A stretch of DNA of 64,000 nucleotides, from positions 124,001 to 188,000 of the forward strand of contig NZ_JAXRUV010000005.1 in the NCBI RefSeq assembly GCF_034497705.1, written 5' to 3'. Below the pieces are notes generated by a model. That model was not told the DNA's origin. It worked only from the letters and a program-made list of their open reading frames with translations, and searched no databases. This DNA is from Marinococcus luteus_A. Lineage in GTDB: Bacteria; Bacillota; Bacilli; Bacillales; Marinococcaceae. Position 1 is the first letter of the stretch. Each line of letters begins with the position of its first letter. Positions 25,597 through 33,565 of this stretch are shown piece by piece. Made by a program: the position numbers and the translations under genes.

Positions 25597-26694
25597 ATGG
25601 CGATCACCTTGAATCGCGACGCCGACATGCAGCGCATTGCCGACAAAGTCCGAGAAGGGGAACGGTTATCCATTGAAGACGGCCTCTACCTCTATGAAAC
25701 AGCAGACCTGTTAACCGTGGCCCAGTTGGCAAATGAGGTGAACGAAAGAAAAAACGGGGATAACGTTTATTTTATCGAAAATATGTACATCAACCCGACC
25801 AACGTATGCGAAGCCAGCTGCTCGTTTTGCGGATTTAAACGTAAGCCCGGCGAGGAAAACGCGTATACGATGCATGAAGAAGAACTGCTTGAGTACGTGG
25901 AGAAACGCTGGAATGACAACATCCGGGAATTTCACATTGTTGGCGGCCACAACACGGATGTGCCGTTTGAGTATTATTTAAACACCGTCCGCGTGTTGAA
26001 AAAGCATTACCCTCAGGCAAAGGTTAAAGCCTACACAGGAGCCGAAATCGAATTCTTTGCCCGGCACGCAGGGATCAGCATGCGCGAAGTCCTCATAGAG
26101 CTGCAAAAGGCAGGACTCGATACGCTTCCAGGCGGCGGCGCTGAAATTCTTACAGAGAATTACCGTGCGAAAATGAGTCCGGACAAGGCGACGACGTTTG
26201 AATGGCTTGAAGCTCACGAACTCGCTCACGATCTTGGTATGCGTACGCACGCCACGATGCTGTACGGGTCGATTGAATCGAAGGAGGAACGGCTCATTCA
26301 TATGGACCGTGTCCGTGCCCTGCAGGACAAAACTAATGGATTCATGGTCTTCATCCCGCTCGCCATGCAGCCTCGCAAGCTCAATGCCGGCCTGCACCAG
26401 CGCACCTCCGCGTTCGATGACCTGCGGACCATAGCAATTTCACGGCTTATGCTTGATAACTTTGACCACATTAAAGCGTACTGGATTAATATCGGCGCCC
26501 AGCTGACCCAGATGGCTCTTACATTTGGCTCCGACGATATTCACGGCACCCTGATTGAGGAACGAATTTCTCACTCTGTCGGCGCGCTGACATCCCAGGG
26601 TATCACCCGGAAGGAATTAATCCACCTGATTAAAACAGCCGGAAAGACCCCTGTGGAACGGGATACCTTCTATAACATTGTTAAATCCTATTAG
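25597..26694 (+). CDS. mqnE: Aminofutalosine synthase (radical SAM, futalosine menaquinone pathway)
   Basis: 365 residues. The radical-SAM cysteines are Cys71, Cys75 and Cys78 in NPTNVCEASCSFCGF. MqnE-type blocks follow: IVGGHNTDVPFEYYL, KVKAYTGAEIEFFAR, LPGGGAEIL, THATMLYGSIES and HIKAYWINIGAQL. It joins enolpyruvyl-benzoate (3-[(1-carboxyvinyl)oxy]benzoate) and SAM-derived adenosine to form aminofutalosine. MqnC is the closest alternative; the HNTDVPFEYY and KAYTGAEI signatures favour MqnE. No other mqn gene is in the window. ATG 25597 follows AAGGAAGG. Confidence 0.85.
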   Translation: MAITLNRDADMQRIADKVREGERLSIEDGLYLYETADLLTVAQLANEVNERKNGDNVYFIENMYINPTNVCEASCSFCGFKRKPGEENAYTMHEEELLEYVEKRWNDNIREFHIVGGHNTDVPFEYYLNTVRVLKKHYPQAKVKAYTGAEIEFFARHAGISMREVLIELQKAGLDTLPGGGAEILTENYRAKMSPDKATTFEWLEAHELAHDLGMRTHATMLYGSIESKEERLIHMDRVRALQDKTNGFMVFIPLAMQPRKLNAGLHQRTSAFDDLRTIAISRLMLDNFDHIKAYWINIGAQLTQMALTFGSDDIHGTLIEERISHSVGALTSQGITRKELIHLIKTAGKTPVERDTFYNIVKSY

Positions 26695-26695
26695 A

Positions 26696-26726
26696 CGTAA
26701 AAAGAGAGCGGGCGCCCGCTCTCTTT
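26696..26726. terminator. Bidirectional terminator
   Basis: Near-perfect palindrome AAAAAGAGAGCGGGC/GCCCGCTCTCTTTTT between convergent mqnE and dapF. Confidence 0.9.
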
Positions 26727-26730
26727 TTGT

Positions 26731-27588
26731 TTATATTGATGCTCTTCTTGTTTCATAGTCCCCCGTGCAGATAACCTCAGCATTTCCCGTCATCAGTATA
26801 TTTCCTGATGACTGCCACGTAATATACAGATCACCTCCGGGAAGATGCACAGTAACCTCTTTGTCTTTTTCACTCTTTCCAGCTGCTACTGCAGCTGCCA
26901 CGGCTGCACAGGCGCCTGTTCCACATGCCTGGGTAATACCCGAACCGCGCTCCCACACTCTAAAATCCATCACATCACTGCGGCGCATGTGCACAAACTC
27001 AATATTGGCTCCCTCCGGAAACGCTTCGTGTGTTGCAAGCTCTGCCCCGGCTGTTTCCACGGGAGCCTGTTCTGTATCATCCACAAAAATGACTCCATGC
27101 GGGTTACCCATGGATACAGGTATCAACTGCCACGACCGGCCTGCAGCTTCAATGGACAGTTCACCCTCTCCCGGCCCTTTCACGGGTACCTGGGCCCAGT
27201 CAAATTCCGGTGCCCCCATATCTACGGTTACCAGACTGACGGTCTGACCGGTATTATCCGGATGAACGGTCGCTTTCATCGTTCCTCCGAGCGTTTCGAT
27301 CGTAAAACGCTCTTTGCTGACGTAACCATGCTCGTAAGCATACTTAGCTGTACAGCGCAGTCCGTTCCCGCAGTTTTTCGCTTCCGATCCATCAGCATTG
27401 AACACCTGCATCTTCACGTCTTCATGCGTCGACGGTCCAATCAATATCAGCCCATCTGAACCTATTCCTTTATTTTTATCGGCAACCTGCCGGGCAAGTC
27501 GCGGAAGCTCGTGCTCTTCCAGCGTTTCTTCAAATACGTCGACATAAATGTAGCTGTTGCCAAGCCCATGCATTTTTGTAAATCTCAT
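26731..27588 (-). CDS. dapF: Diaminopimelate epimerase
   Basis: Converts LL- to meso-diaminopimelate for lysine and peptidoglycan. ATG 27588 follows AAGGGAGA and gives 285 residues; the frame extends to 27627 without support. The two catalytic cysteines are in AKNCGNGLRC and ACGTGACAAV; the N-terminal MHGLGNSYIYVD is typical. Its ATG overlaps the stop of the small upstream gene as ATGA, so their translation is coupled. Confidence 0.95.
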   Translation of the reverse strand: MRFTKMHGLGNSYIYVDVFEETLEEHELPRLARQVADKNKGIGSDGLILIGPSTHEDVKMQVFNADGSEAKNCGNGLRCTAKYAYEHGYVSKERFTIETLGGTMKATVHPDNTGQTVSLVTVDMGAPEFDWAQVPVKGPGEGELSIEAAGRSWQLIPVSMGNPHGVIFVDDTEQAPVETAGAELATHEAFPEGANIEFVHMRRSDVMDFRVWERGSGITQACGTGACAAVAAAVAAGKSEKDKEVTVHLPGGDLYITWQSSGNILMTGNAEVICTGDYETRRASI

Positions 27589-27839
27589 GACTTTCTCTCC
27601 CTTCGTCTCATCGGCTCTGTCGTCCATAAGTAATCTTCATCTGCAAATACAATATGCATGCGTGTATGGCAGCACGGCATATTTATATATGTTTTTATTT
27701 CCTCTTTTGCCCATTCTAAATCTTTTACTTTCATTGCTGTTAATATATTTCTAGCTCCGCAGTAAGGACATTCATTAATATAAATATCCTCACCTATCTT
27801 GTCATACGGCCATGTATTTTCAAAAGGAATGATATCCAT
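27585..27839 (-). CDS. Small cysteine-rich protein, possible metal-binding, 84 residues
   Basis: ATG 27839 follows GAGGGGGAAAAA; the longer frame runs through the yuzB terminator and is rejected. The product has CPYCG in its middle and CCHTRMH later, a spacing that could bind one zinc. The N-terminal MDIIPFENTWPYDKIGEDIYI and C-terminal ADEDYLWTTEPMRRR show no family I know. Translation is coupled to dapF through an ATGA overlap. Confidence 0.7.
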   Translation of the reverse strand: MDIIPFENTWPYDKIGEDIYINECPYCGARNILTAMKVKDLEWAKEEIKTYINMPCCHTRMHIVFADEDYLWTTEPMRRRERKS

Positions 27840-27860
27840 TTTTTCCCCCTCTTTAAACGT

Positions 27861-27894
27861 TGAGAAAAAGCGTCTTTCTGCAGAAAGACGCTTT
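27861..27894 (-). terminator. Terminator of yuzB
   Basis: Minus-strand AAAAGCGTCTTTC-TGCA-GAAAGACGCTTTTT. It lies between yuzB and the small cysteine gene, so the latter and dapF depend on read-through or on a promoter overlapping this hairpin. Confidence 0.85.
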
Positions 27895-27898
27895 TGCA

Positions 27899-28135
27899 TT
27901 AAAACATTGGGTTTTCTTCAAGATGAGTATAAATATTGGCAAGAAGGTCTTTTTCATCTTCCCCTTCTACCGGCTCTCCGTTCACAAGCGCATACATATT
28001 CATAGAGCAACGGCCACAGTAGCCTAAGCATATATCTTCAATAACATCCAGATTCGGATCTTTTTCAAGTTCTTCCATTGCCCCGTGAGAGCCGTTCGCC
28101 AAATTACTCATGCAAAACTCAATAATTGGCCTCAC
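27899..28135 (-). CDS. yuzB: YuzB family protein (DUF1450)
   Basis: 78 residues with the family pattern IEFCMSNLANG, then ICLGYCGRCSMNMYALVNG. The cysteine arrangement (C8, and C-x2-C pair in YCGRC) resembles thin thioredoxin-like ferredoxins, but function is unknown. ATG 28135 follows AAAGGTGAGG. It is divergent from the TetR-YutJ gene; in B. subtilis yuzB also adjoins yutJ. Confidence 0.88.
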   Translation of the reverse strand: MRPIIEFCMSNLANGSHGAMEELEKDPNLDVIEDICLGYCGRCSMNMYALVNGEPVEGEDEKDLLANIYTHLEENPMF

Positions 28136-28250
28136 CTTTCATCACCTCTTCCCGGGTTATACGAGTTTATATTAGTCGTCTGCGGCCGCTGCGTCAACCA
28201 ATTCGTTTGAATGGCCCGTTCACAAAATTGTTTGATATTTTTAAAATTGG

Positions 28251-28279
28251 TTGCCAAAGCAGCTGTACCTCTCTATAAT
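28251..28279 (+). promoter_or_regulatory. Sigma-A promoter of the tetR-yutJ gene
   Basis: TTGCCA (28251-28256), exactly 17 bases, TATAAT (28274-28279). The start would be near 28286, giving a leader of about 100 bases. Confidence 0.75.
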
Positions 28280-28290
28280 CAAAATTGACC

Positions 28291-28311
28291 GCAGTCATTT
28301 TTAATGACTGC
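28291..28311. promoter_or_regulatory. Perfect inverted repeat, probable operator of the TetR domain
   Basis: GCAGTCATT-TTT-AATGACTGC, 9-base arms and a 3-base spacer, at about +5 to +25 of the promoter above. Size and position fit a TetR-family autorepression site that blocks polymerase. Confidence 0.7.
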
Positions 28312-28387
28312 ACAACCAAATTGTTCTCTCTCTATTGTAACTTTTTTATTTTTGCAAATGCTTTCAGCTGCGCAGAGGGGGAATTCT

Positions 28388-30037
28388 ATGAAACGAACGG
28401 AAAAACGAGAGCAGACACGTTCCCGCATTCTGCAGGCTGCCGTGCATTTATTTCAGGAAAAGGGCTTTGAGCAGACGACTGTGCAGGAAATAACGGCTTC
28501 AGCCGAGGTCGCCAAAGGGACTTTTTTCAATTACTTCCCTACAAAAGAGTCGATCATGCGTGCACTCGCAGAGGACCGGCTGCTCAGGGTGCAGGAATAC
28601 ATGCAGACGTATAAAATTCAGCGCATGACACTTCCTTCCCGTATTCGTGCCTATGCCGGATATTTTCTGGGGGACTTTCACCTGAACCCCTCCCTCACCA
28701 AACACATCTGGCGGCATGTGGTCGAGCATGACAGTGCTTTGCTTCGCACTTGGGAACAGCTCCTTGAGAGCGGTGTCCGCCAGCAGGAAATAGACCCTTC
28801 CATTTCTTCGAATCGATGGGCACACATCATTAACAGCTATTTTTACTATCAGCTATCCATCGGAGTTGAATCCGATCGCGAAGAACTACTTCATCATTTT
28901 ATGCAGCTGGTCCACGCGGGCATAGACAGCATGCTACTCAAAGGGGGACAAGAAACAATGGAAAAAATTATCGTATTAGGCGGAGGCTATGGCGGAATGC
29001 GTTTTCTTCAGCGCGTACTCGGCAGCGACCTCCCCCAGGATGTTGATATTACGTTAGTGGATAAACTTCCGTATCACTGTATGAAAACGGAATACTACGC
29101 ACTTGCTGCCGGTACCGAATCAGACCACGAGGTGCGCGTTCCGTTCCCGGACCATTCCCGTTTAAAAATTCATTTTGGCACGATTGACCATATCGACATG
29201 GAAAATCAGCTGGTAGTCATGTCTGATTCTTCGTCGCTTCCATACGATAAGCTCGTGGCCGGACTCGGCTCGGTCGACAACTTTCACGGCGTTCCTGGAG
29301 CAGAAGAGCATACCTACAGTATTCAAAGTATGGAAGCAACACGCCGAACATACGAAGCTATCAGTAACCTGCCGCCAAAATCAGCTGTCAGCATCGTAGG
29401 CGCCGGACTCAGCGGGGTGGAGCTTGCCAGTGAACTGCGGGAAAGCCGCTCAGATCTTCACATACGCCTGTTTGACCGCGGGGAAACCATTCTTCCAATG
29501 TTCCCGAAGCGGCTTAGTAACTACGTGCAGAACTGGTTTGAAAAGCATGACGTTGAAGTCATCAGTAATTCCGATATCACCACCGTGACGGCAGAAGGTC
29601 TGTACAACCATGAAGACTGGATCCAGTCTGAAGCGATCATTTGGACTGCAGGCATCCAGCCCAACAAAATCATTCGCGAGCTTGATACGGAAAAAGACCG
29701 GAAAGGGCGCATCATTTTAACCCCCCACCACCATCTAACAAACGATGAAAATATTTTTATCGTCGGAGACTGTGCTAGCCTTCCTCACGCCCCAAGCGCT
29801 CAGCTTGCCGAAGGACAGGCAGAACAGATAGCCACGATTATGAAAAAACAATGGAAGAATGAACCGCTTCCGGAAACGATGCCTGAGATCAAGCTTAAAG
29901 GTACGCTTGGATCGTTAGGCAAAAAGCACGGCTTCGGAGTAATGGGCGGTACTGCTAAAGCAGCTGTTACCGGCCGCGTCGCCCGCCTGTTAAAAAGCGG
30001 CGTGCTCTGGATGTACAAAAACCATTCAGGAGTATAA
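28388..30037 (+). CDS. yutJ: In-frame fusion: TetR-family repressor plus YutJ-like NADH dehydrogenase-like flavoprotein
   Basis: One open frame of 549 residues from ATG 28388 (site AGAGGGGG). Residues 1-60 are a TetR HTH domain (SRILQAAVHLFQEKGFEQ, then VAKGTFFNYFPTKE); residues to about 190 are the ligand/dimer domain. Residue 191 (ATG 28958) begins a complete 359-residue YutJ-type oxidoreductase: FAD motif IIVLGGGYGGMRF, second Rossmann SIVGAGLSGVELASEL, IIWTAGIQPN and IFIVGDCASL. AAAGGGGG lies nine bases before ATG 28958, so the flavoprotein may also be made alone. No stop separates the parts; CAA at 28949 is one base from TAA. Confidence 0.8.
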   Translation: MKRTEKREQTRSRILQAAVHLFQEKGFEQTTVQEITASAEVAKGTFFNYFPTKESIMRALAEDRLLRVQEYMQTYKIQRMTLPSRIRAYAGYFLGDFHLNPSLTKHIWRHVVEHDSALLRTWEQLLESGVRQQEIDPSISSNRWAHIINSYFYYQLSIGVESDREELLHHFMQLVHAGIDSMLLKGGQETMEKIIVLGGGYGGMRFLQRVLGSDLPQDVDITLVDKLPYHCMKTEYYALAAGTESDHEVRVPFPDHSRLKIHFGTIDHIDMENQLVVMSDSSSLPYDKLVAGLGSVDNFHGVPGAEEHTYSIQSMEATRRTYEAISNLPPKSAVSIVGAGLSGVELASELRESRSDLHIRLFDRGETILPMFPKRLSNYVQNWFEKHDVEVISNSDITTVTAEGLYNHEDWIQSEAIIWTAGIQPNKIIRELDTEKDRKGRIILTPHHHLTNDENIFIVGDCASLPHAPSAQLAEGQAEQIATIMKKQWKNEPLPETMPEIKLKGTLGSLGKKHGFGVMGGTAKAAVTGRVARLLKSGVLWMYKNHSGV

Positions 30038-30064
30038 TGAACAAAATAATTTCATGTTTCACCG

Positions 30065-30097
30065 AAAGGGTCTGCTTGTGATGCAGATCCTTTTTTA
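30065..30097 (+). terminator. Intrinsic terminator of the tetR-yutJ gene
   Basis: AAAGGGTCTGC/GCAGATCCTTTTTT with a 7-base loop and one mispair. Confidence 0.85.
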
Positions 30098-30282
30098 TGT
30101 CTGCAGGCAGTCATTGATTTCTACTAAGTAAATTATTATACATAATATGAAAAATTTAGAAAATTAAAGGTATATTTGGCCGAAATAGATATAATGCTAT
30201 TGACGGTTTCTTCAGACCCAATTATTATTAACTAAAATTTCAAAAAATATCAAAAGTTATGAATTATTATGGGAGGGTCAGC

Positions 30283-31752
30283 ATGTATTTTTCAAAAAAG
30301 TTAACTGTCGGGGTTCTCGCAGGAATGGTTATCAGCTCGGGGAGCCTTCTTCACGCAAGTGGCTCAGCAAATGATAACGCCAACGAAAACGGAGTCGAAA
30401 ACAGCAATAAAAATGCTAAGGAGGATGTGCCGGAAAATGTCATTGTAATGGTGGGAGACGGCATGGGCATGGGGCAGATGGAAATTGCTTCTATGCTTGA
30501 ATATGGCAAAGAAGGCGAACTTTTCATGGAATCGCTTGAACATACAGGTATGACCAGCACATACTCCGCCGATAACAATGTGACTGATTCAGCAGCGGCC
30601 GGCACCGCCATCGCTACCGGCACAAAAACAAACAACGGAAGCGTCGGAGTCGATGAAGACGGCGAGGAAGTAGACAGCATTCTGGATCAGTACCAGGACG
30701 ACGGTAAAAAAGTCGGCGTTATTTCCAATAATACGGTCACAGATGCCACTCCGGCTTCATTTACCGCAAGCGTGGCTGACCGCGGAAGCGAAGAAGACAT
30801 TGCCGAACAGCAGTACGAGGAGGAATATGATGTTCTGCTTGGGGGCGGCGGTGAATTTTTCGGAGCTGACGAAGAAGAAGGCGAAGACAGGCTCGTGGAT
30901 GATTTTCAGGAAAGCGGCTATGAGTATGCTACTACCGAAGAAGAACTGGAGGAATCTGGAACTCCGGACAAGCTCCTTGGCTTGTTTAATGATTCGTACA
31001 TGAACTATAAAACCGATAAAGACGATGTCGACAGCGAAGAGCCTTCCCTGCAGGCTATGACTGAATCCGGGCTGGACGTGCTTTCACAGGACGATGACGG
31101 ATTCTTTATGATGGTTGAAGGCGCCCGAATCGACCATGCGGCTCATGCGGCTGACGCTACCGGAGTATGGAAGGAAATGATCGAATTTGACCAGACGGTT
31201 GAACAGGTCGTTACCTGGGCAGAAGACCGGGATGATACACTCGTTGTTGTGCTTTCCGACCATGAAACGCTTGGCATGTCTGCAACAGAAACTATGGATG
31301 TGGATGGTCTGAAGGATATTGAAGTCTCCCCTGAGTATATGGCCCAGCAGATTGAAACCCGGGAGGACTCTGATCAATACACCGATGAAAGCATTCAGCA
31401 GGTTTTCTCCGAATATGCAGATATTGATATTACAGACGAAGAATTAGAAGCATTTCGCTCAAATATCGAGGATGAGGAAGGGGAAGTATATCCTGAGTAC
31501 CAGGTAGGCTGGGAAATTGGTTCCATTATTGCTGACCATTATGACGTAGGGGCCCTCGATACAGAAATACGTGCAGAAAGCGATACTGGCGGCCATACAG
31601 GAGAAATGGTACCTCTCTTTGCCACCGGGACCGGCAGTGAGCACTTCACCGGCTACATGGACAATACCGACATTAAAGGGCTTATCGAGGAGGCTTCTGA
31701 CGAACAGACTAGTAATGGCAAGGAAAACGGTCGCGGACACGGTAACAACTAA
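30283..31752 (+). CDS. Secreted alkaline phosphatase (PhoA family)
   Basis: 489 residues from ATG 30283 (GGGAGG six bases upstream); the frame extends to 30259 without support. Residues 1-28 are a signal peptide. The metal ligand Asp59 is in VMVGDGMGMGQ and the nucleophile is Ser103 in NVTDSAAAGTAIATG; VEGARIDHAAHAAD, VVVLSDHETLG and GGHTGEMVPLFATG give the other metal ligands. It releases phosphate from organic esters outside the cell. The protein is extremely Asp/Glu-rich, including acidic insertions near residues 190-230, as in halophile exoenzymes. A Pho box was not found. Confidence 0.92.
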   Translation: MYFSKKLTVGVLAGMVISSGSLLHASGSANDNANENGVENSNKNAKEDVPENVIVMVGDGMGMGQMEIASMLEYGKEGELFMESLEHTGMTSTYSADNNVTDSAAAGTAIATGTKTNNGSVGVDEDGEEVDSILDQYQDDGKKVGVISNNTVTDATPASFTASVADRGSEEDIAEQQYEEEYDVLLGGGGEFFGADEEEGEDRLVDDFQESGYEYATTEEELEESGTPDKLLGLFNDSYMNYKTDKDDVDSEEPSLQAMTESGLDVLSQDDDGFFMMVEGARIDHAAHAADATGVWKEMIEFDQTVEQVVTWAEDRDDTLVVVLSDHETLGMSATETMDVDGLKDIEVSPEYMAQQIETREDSDQYTDESIQQVFSEYADIDITDEELEAFRSNIEDEEGEVYPEYQVGWEIGSIIADHYDVGALDTEIRAESDTGGHTGEMVPLFATGTGSEHFTGYMDNTDIKGLIEEASDEQTSNGKENGRGHGNN

Positions 31753-31773
31753 ACAGTGCTGGATATCCGAACA

Positions 31774-31815
31774 GTTAAAAAAGCCGGACGAAGCGTTAAC
31801 TTCCGTCCGGCTTTT
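31774..31815. terminator. Bidirectional terminator
   Basis: AAAAAAGCCGGACG/CGTCCGGCTTTTTTA with a 13-base loop between the convergent alkaline phosphatase and yuzD genes. Confidence 0.88.
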
Positions 31816-32148
31816 TTATTCCTTTGATTCTTCTGTCGTTCCCGGGGCCGGTGCTTTCGTCTTGTCAATTTCTCTGTAGACAGCTTTGAGTCGTGGGTTT
31901 CCTTCTGCTACTACTGTTCCGTTCACTGTTACGAGAGGATAAAAGTATTCTTCCTGCCGGACTTTTTCCGCCACGGCATCAGAAGCCGACCCCGGGTCTT
32001 CAATATCAATATGTTCTACATTGGGAGGGTTTTCCGGATACTTTCTCTGCACTGCAGCTTCGAGCCACTCTGCCGTTTCCCGGCTTGAGGGAAGATTCAC
32101 GCAGCTCGGACACTTTTTTTCCGCTCCATAAACTTTTATCATGATCAC
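31816..32148 (-). CDS. yuzD: YuzD family thioredoxin-like protein (DUF1462)
   Basis: About 108-110 residues. The N-terminal VYGAEKKCPSCVNLPSS has a CPSC pair in a thioredoxin-like setting, followed by the family block HIDIEDP and YPLVTVNGTVVAEGNPRL. Its partner gene yutI (NifU C-terminal type) is divergent from it, the arrangement in B. subtilis. A role in Fe-S or redox handling is guessed from this pairing only. Start MIMIKV or MIKV is unresolved. Confidence 0.85.
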   Translation of the reverse strand: MIMIKVYGAEKKCPSCVNLPSSRETAEWLEAAVQRKYPENPPNVEHIDIEDPGSASDAVAEKVRQEEYFYPLVTVNGTVVAEGNPRLKAVYREIDKTKAPAPGTTEESKE

Positions 32149-32325
32149 ACACCAGCCCCTTTTTCTATATCATACTATATCTTTGCTTTCTTCACTATTT
32201 CTCCTGCCCGGTTGATAATGATTGTCAAACAGCACCTGTTCATAGTAGAATGCATATATACGTGATGACATTTGAACATAACAGCCCTACGGTTTATAAT
32301 AAAAGTATTGAAAGGAGAGATCAAC

Positions 32326-32568
32326 ATGCCACAAACGACAGAAGATATGCATGCACAGGTTCAGGAGGTTCTTGAAAAGCTCCGTCCCTTCCTGCTTCGC
32401 GATGGAGGCGACGTAGAACTTGTAGATATTGAAGACGGCATCGTTATGGTCCGCCTAATGGGAGCATGCGGCTCATGCCCTTCCTCTACAATTACACTGA
32501 AAGCCGGTATCGAACGTGCTCTTTTAGAAGAGGTACCGGGAGTTAAAGAACTCGAGCAGGTATTTTAA
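32326..32568 (+). CDS. yutI: NifU C-terminal domain Fe-S scaffold (YutI)
   Basis: 80 residues from ATG 32326 after AAAGGAGAG; the frame extends to 32272 without support. Cys48 and Cys51 in GACGSCPSSTITLK are the conserved CxxC that binds a 4Fe-4S cluster between two subunits. RPFLLRDGGDVELVDIEDG is the diagnostic opening. It is thought to carry clusters to apo-enzymes. Monocistronic with its own terminator. Confidence 0.94.
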   Translation: MPQTTEDMHAQVQEVLEKLRPFLLRDGGDVELVDIEDGIVMVRLMGACGSCPSSTITLKAGIERALLEEVPGVKELEQVF

Positions 32569-32580
32569 TAGACGGTAACC

Positions 32581-32622
32581 GCAAAAAAGCTCAGGGCATT
32601 TAACGCTCTGAGCTTTTTTATA
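32581..32622. terminator. Bidirectional terminator
   Basis: AAAAAAGCTCAGGGC/GCTCTGAGCTTTTTT between convergent yutI and thrB. Confidence 0.9.
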
Positions 32623-32638
32623 TACTTTTATTTCTATT

Positions 32639-33565
32639 TCAAACCGAGCTTGATACCCCTGCCGGCTGATTAACATAGTGTACGCTTGAGCCGAAGGGAG
32701 CCGGTTTTGCTGTTTCGACCCGGAAGTCTGGATAGTCTTCCTGGATCGCCTGTTTCACTTCTTCCCCTTTGCCACTCGGAACGAAGCAGAGAATAGTCGG
32801 ACCGGCGCCGCTTAACGCTGCCCCGTAGGCTCCGTACTGGCGAATGCCGCTGAGCATTTCCTCCAGACCAGGCACCATATCTGCGCGGTACGGATGGTGA
32901 AAGACGTCCCGCACCATCATTTCGCCGGCCATTTTCCAATCTTCTTTTAAAATAGCTGCCACCAGCACGTTACTTACTGCGCTTCCGTGAATAGCTGTGG
33001 CGTAAGGAAGTTCAGAAGGAAGCGCTCCCCTCGCTTTTTTAGTCAGAAGCTCACTGTCCGGGATGGCAAGTACAAGGTCCACATCCGGTACACCGCAGTG
33101 CATCACGTGTGTTTTTTCCTCTCCGTAGGCACCGACGATCAATCCGCCATACAGCGATGGGCCAACGTTGTCAGGATGCCCTTCCCAGCCGCTTGCAAAC
33201 TGCATTTTTTCTTCCTTCGACCGGTGCAGTCCGGCCATTTCGTCTGCCAGTTCGATACCAGCAATAATTGCCGAAGCACTGCTCCCAAGTCCTCTTGCGA
33301 GCGGGATATCACTCACCATTTCCACGCGGCAGGGGGACAGTTCCACATCGTATTCAGCGGCGTAAGCTGTGGCCGCCTGATAAACAAGATTATTTTCTTT
33401 GTTTGGCAGGCTGCTGAGCTCGGACGAATTCGAGAAAAATTCCCACTCCTCCGCCCGGTCGATGTAAAGCGTAAGATAGCGGTTGACTGCTACCCCTACA
33501 GAATCAAACCCTGGTCCTAAATTCGCTGAACTGGCCGGCACAGTGATCGACAATCTTTTATCAGC
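32639..33565 (-). CDS. thrB: Homoserine kinase
   Basis: GHMP kinase that phosphorylates homoserine in threonine synthesis. GTG 33565 lies seven bases after GGGAGGAG and overlaps the thrC stop, giving 308 residues; the frame to 33610 would overlap thrC by 50 bases. The GHMP motifs are VPASSANLGPGFDS near the N-terminus, PLARGLGSSASAI and, late, GAALSGAGPTILCF. Last gene of hom-thrC-thrB. Confidence 0.95.
   Translation of the reverse strand, partial: ADKRLSITVPASSANLGPGFDSVGVAVNRYLTLYIDRAEEWEFFSNSSELSSLPNKENNLVYQAATAYAAEYDVELSPCRVEMVSDIPLARGLGSSASAIIAGIELADEMAGLHRSKEEKMQFASGWEGHPDNVGPSLYGGLIVGAYGEEKTHVMHCGVPDVDLVLAIPDSELLTKKARGALPSELPYATAIHGSAVSNVLVAAILKEDWKMAGEMMVRDVFHHPYRADMVPGLEEMLSGIRQYGAYGAALSGAGPTILCFVPSGKGEEVKQAIQEDYPDFRVETAKPAPFGSSVHYVNQPAGVSSSV

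Noticed and set aside
30038..30282. Pho box repeats upstream of the alkaline phosphatase
   Set aside because: No set of TTAACA-like repeats with 11-base periodicity could be found, only an AT-rich region with a TATAAT.
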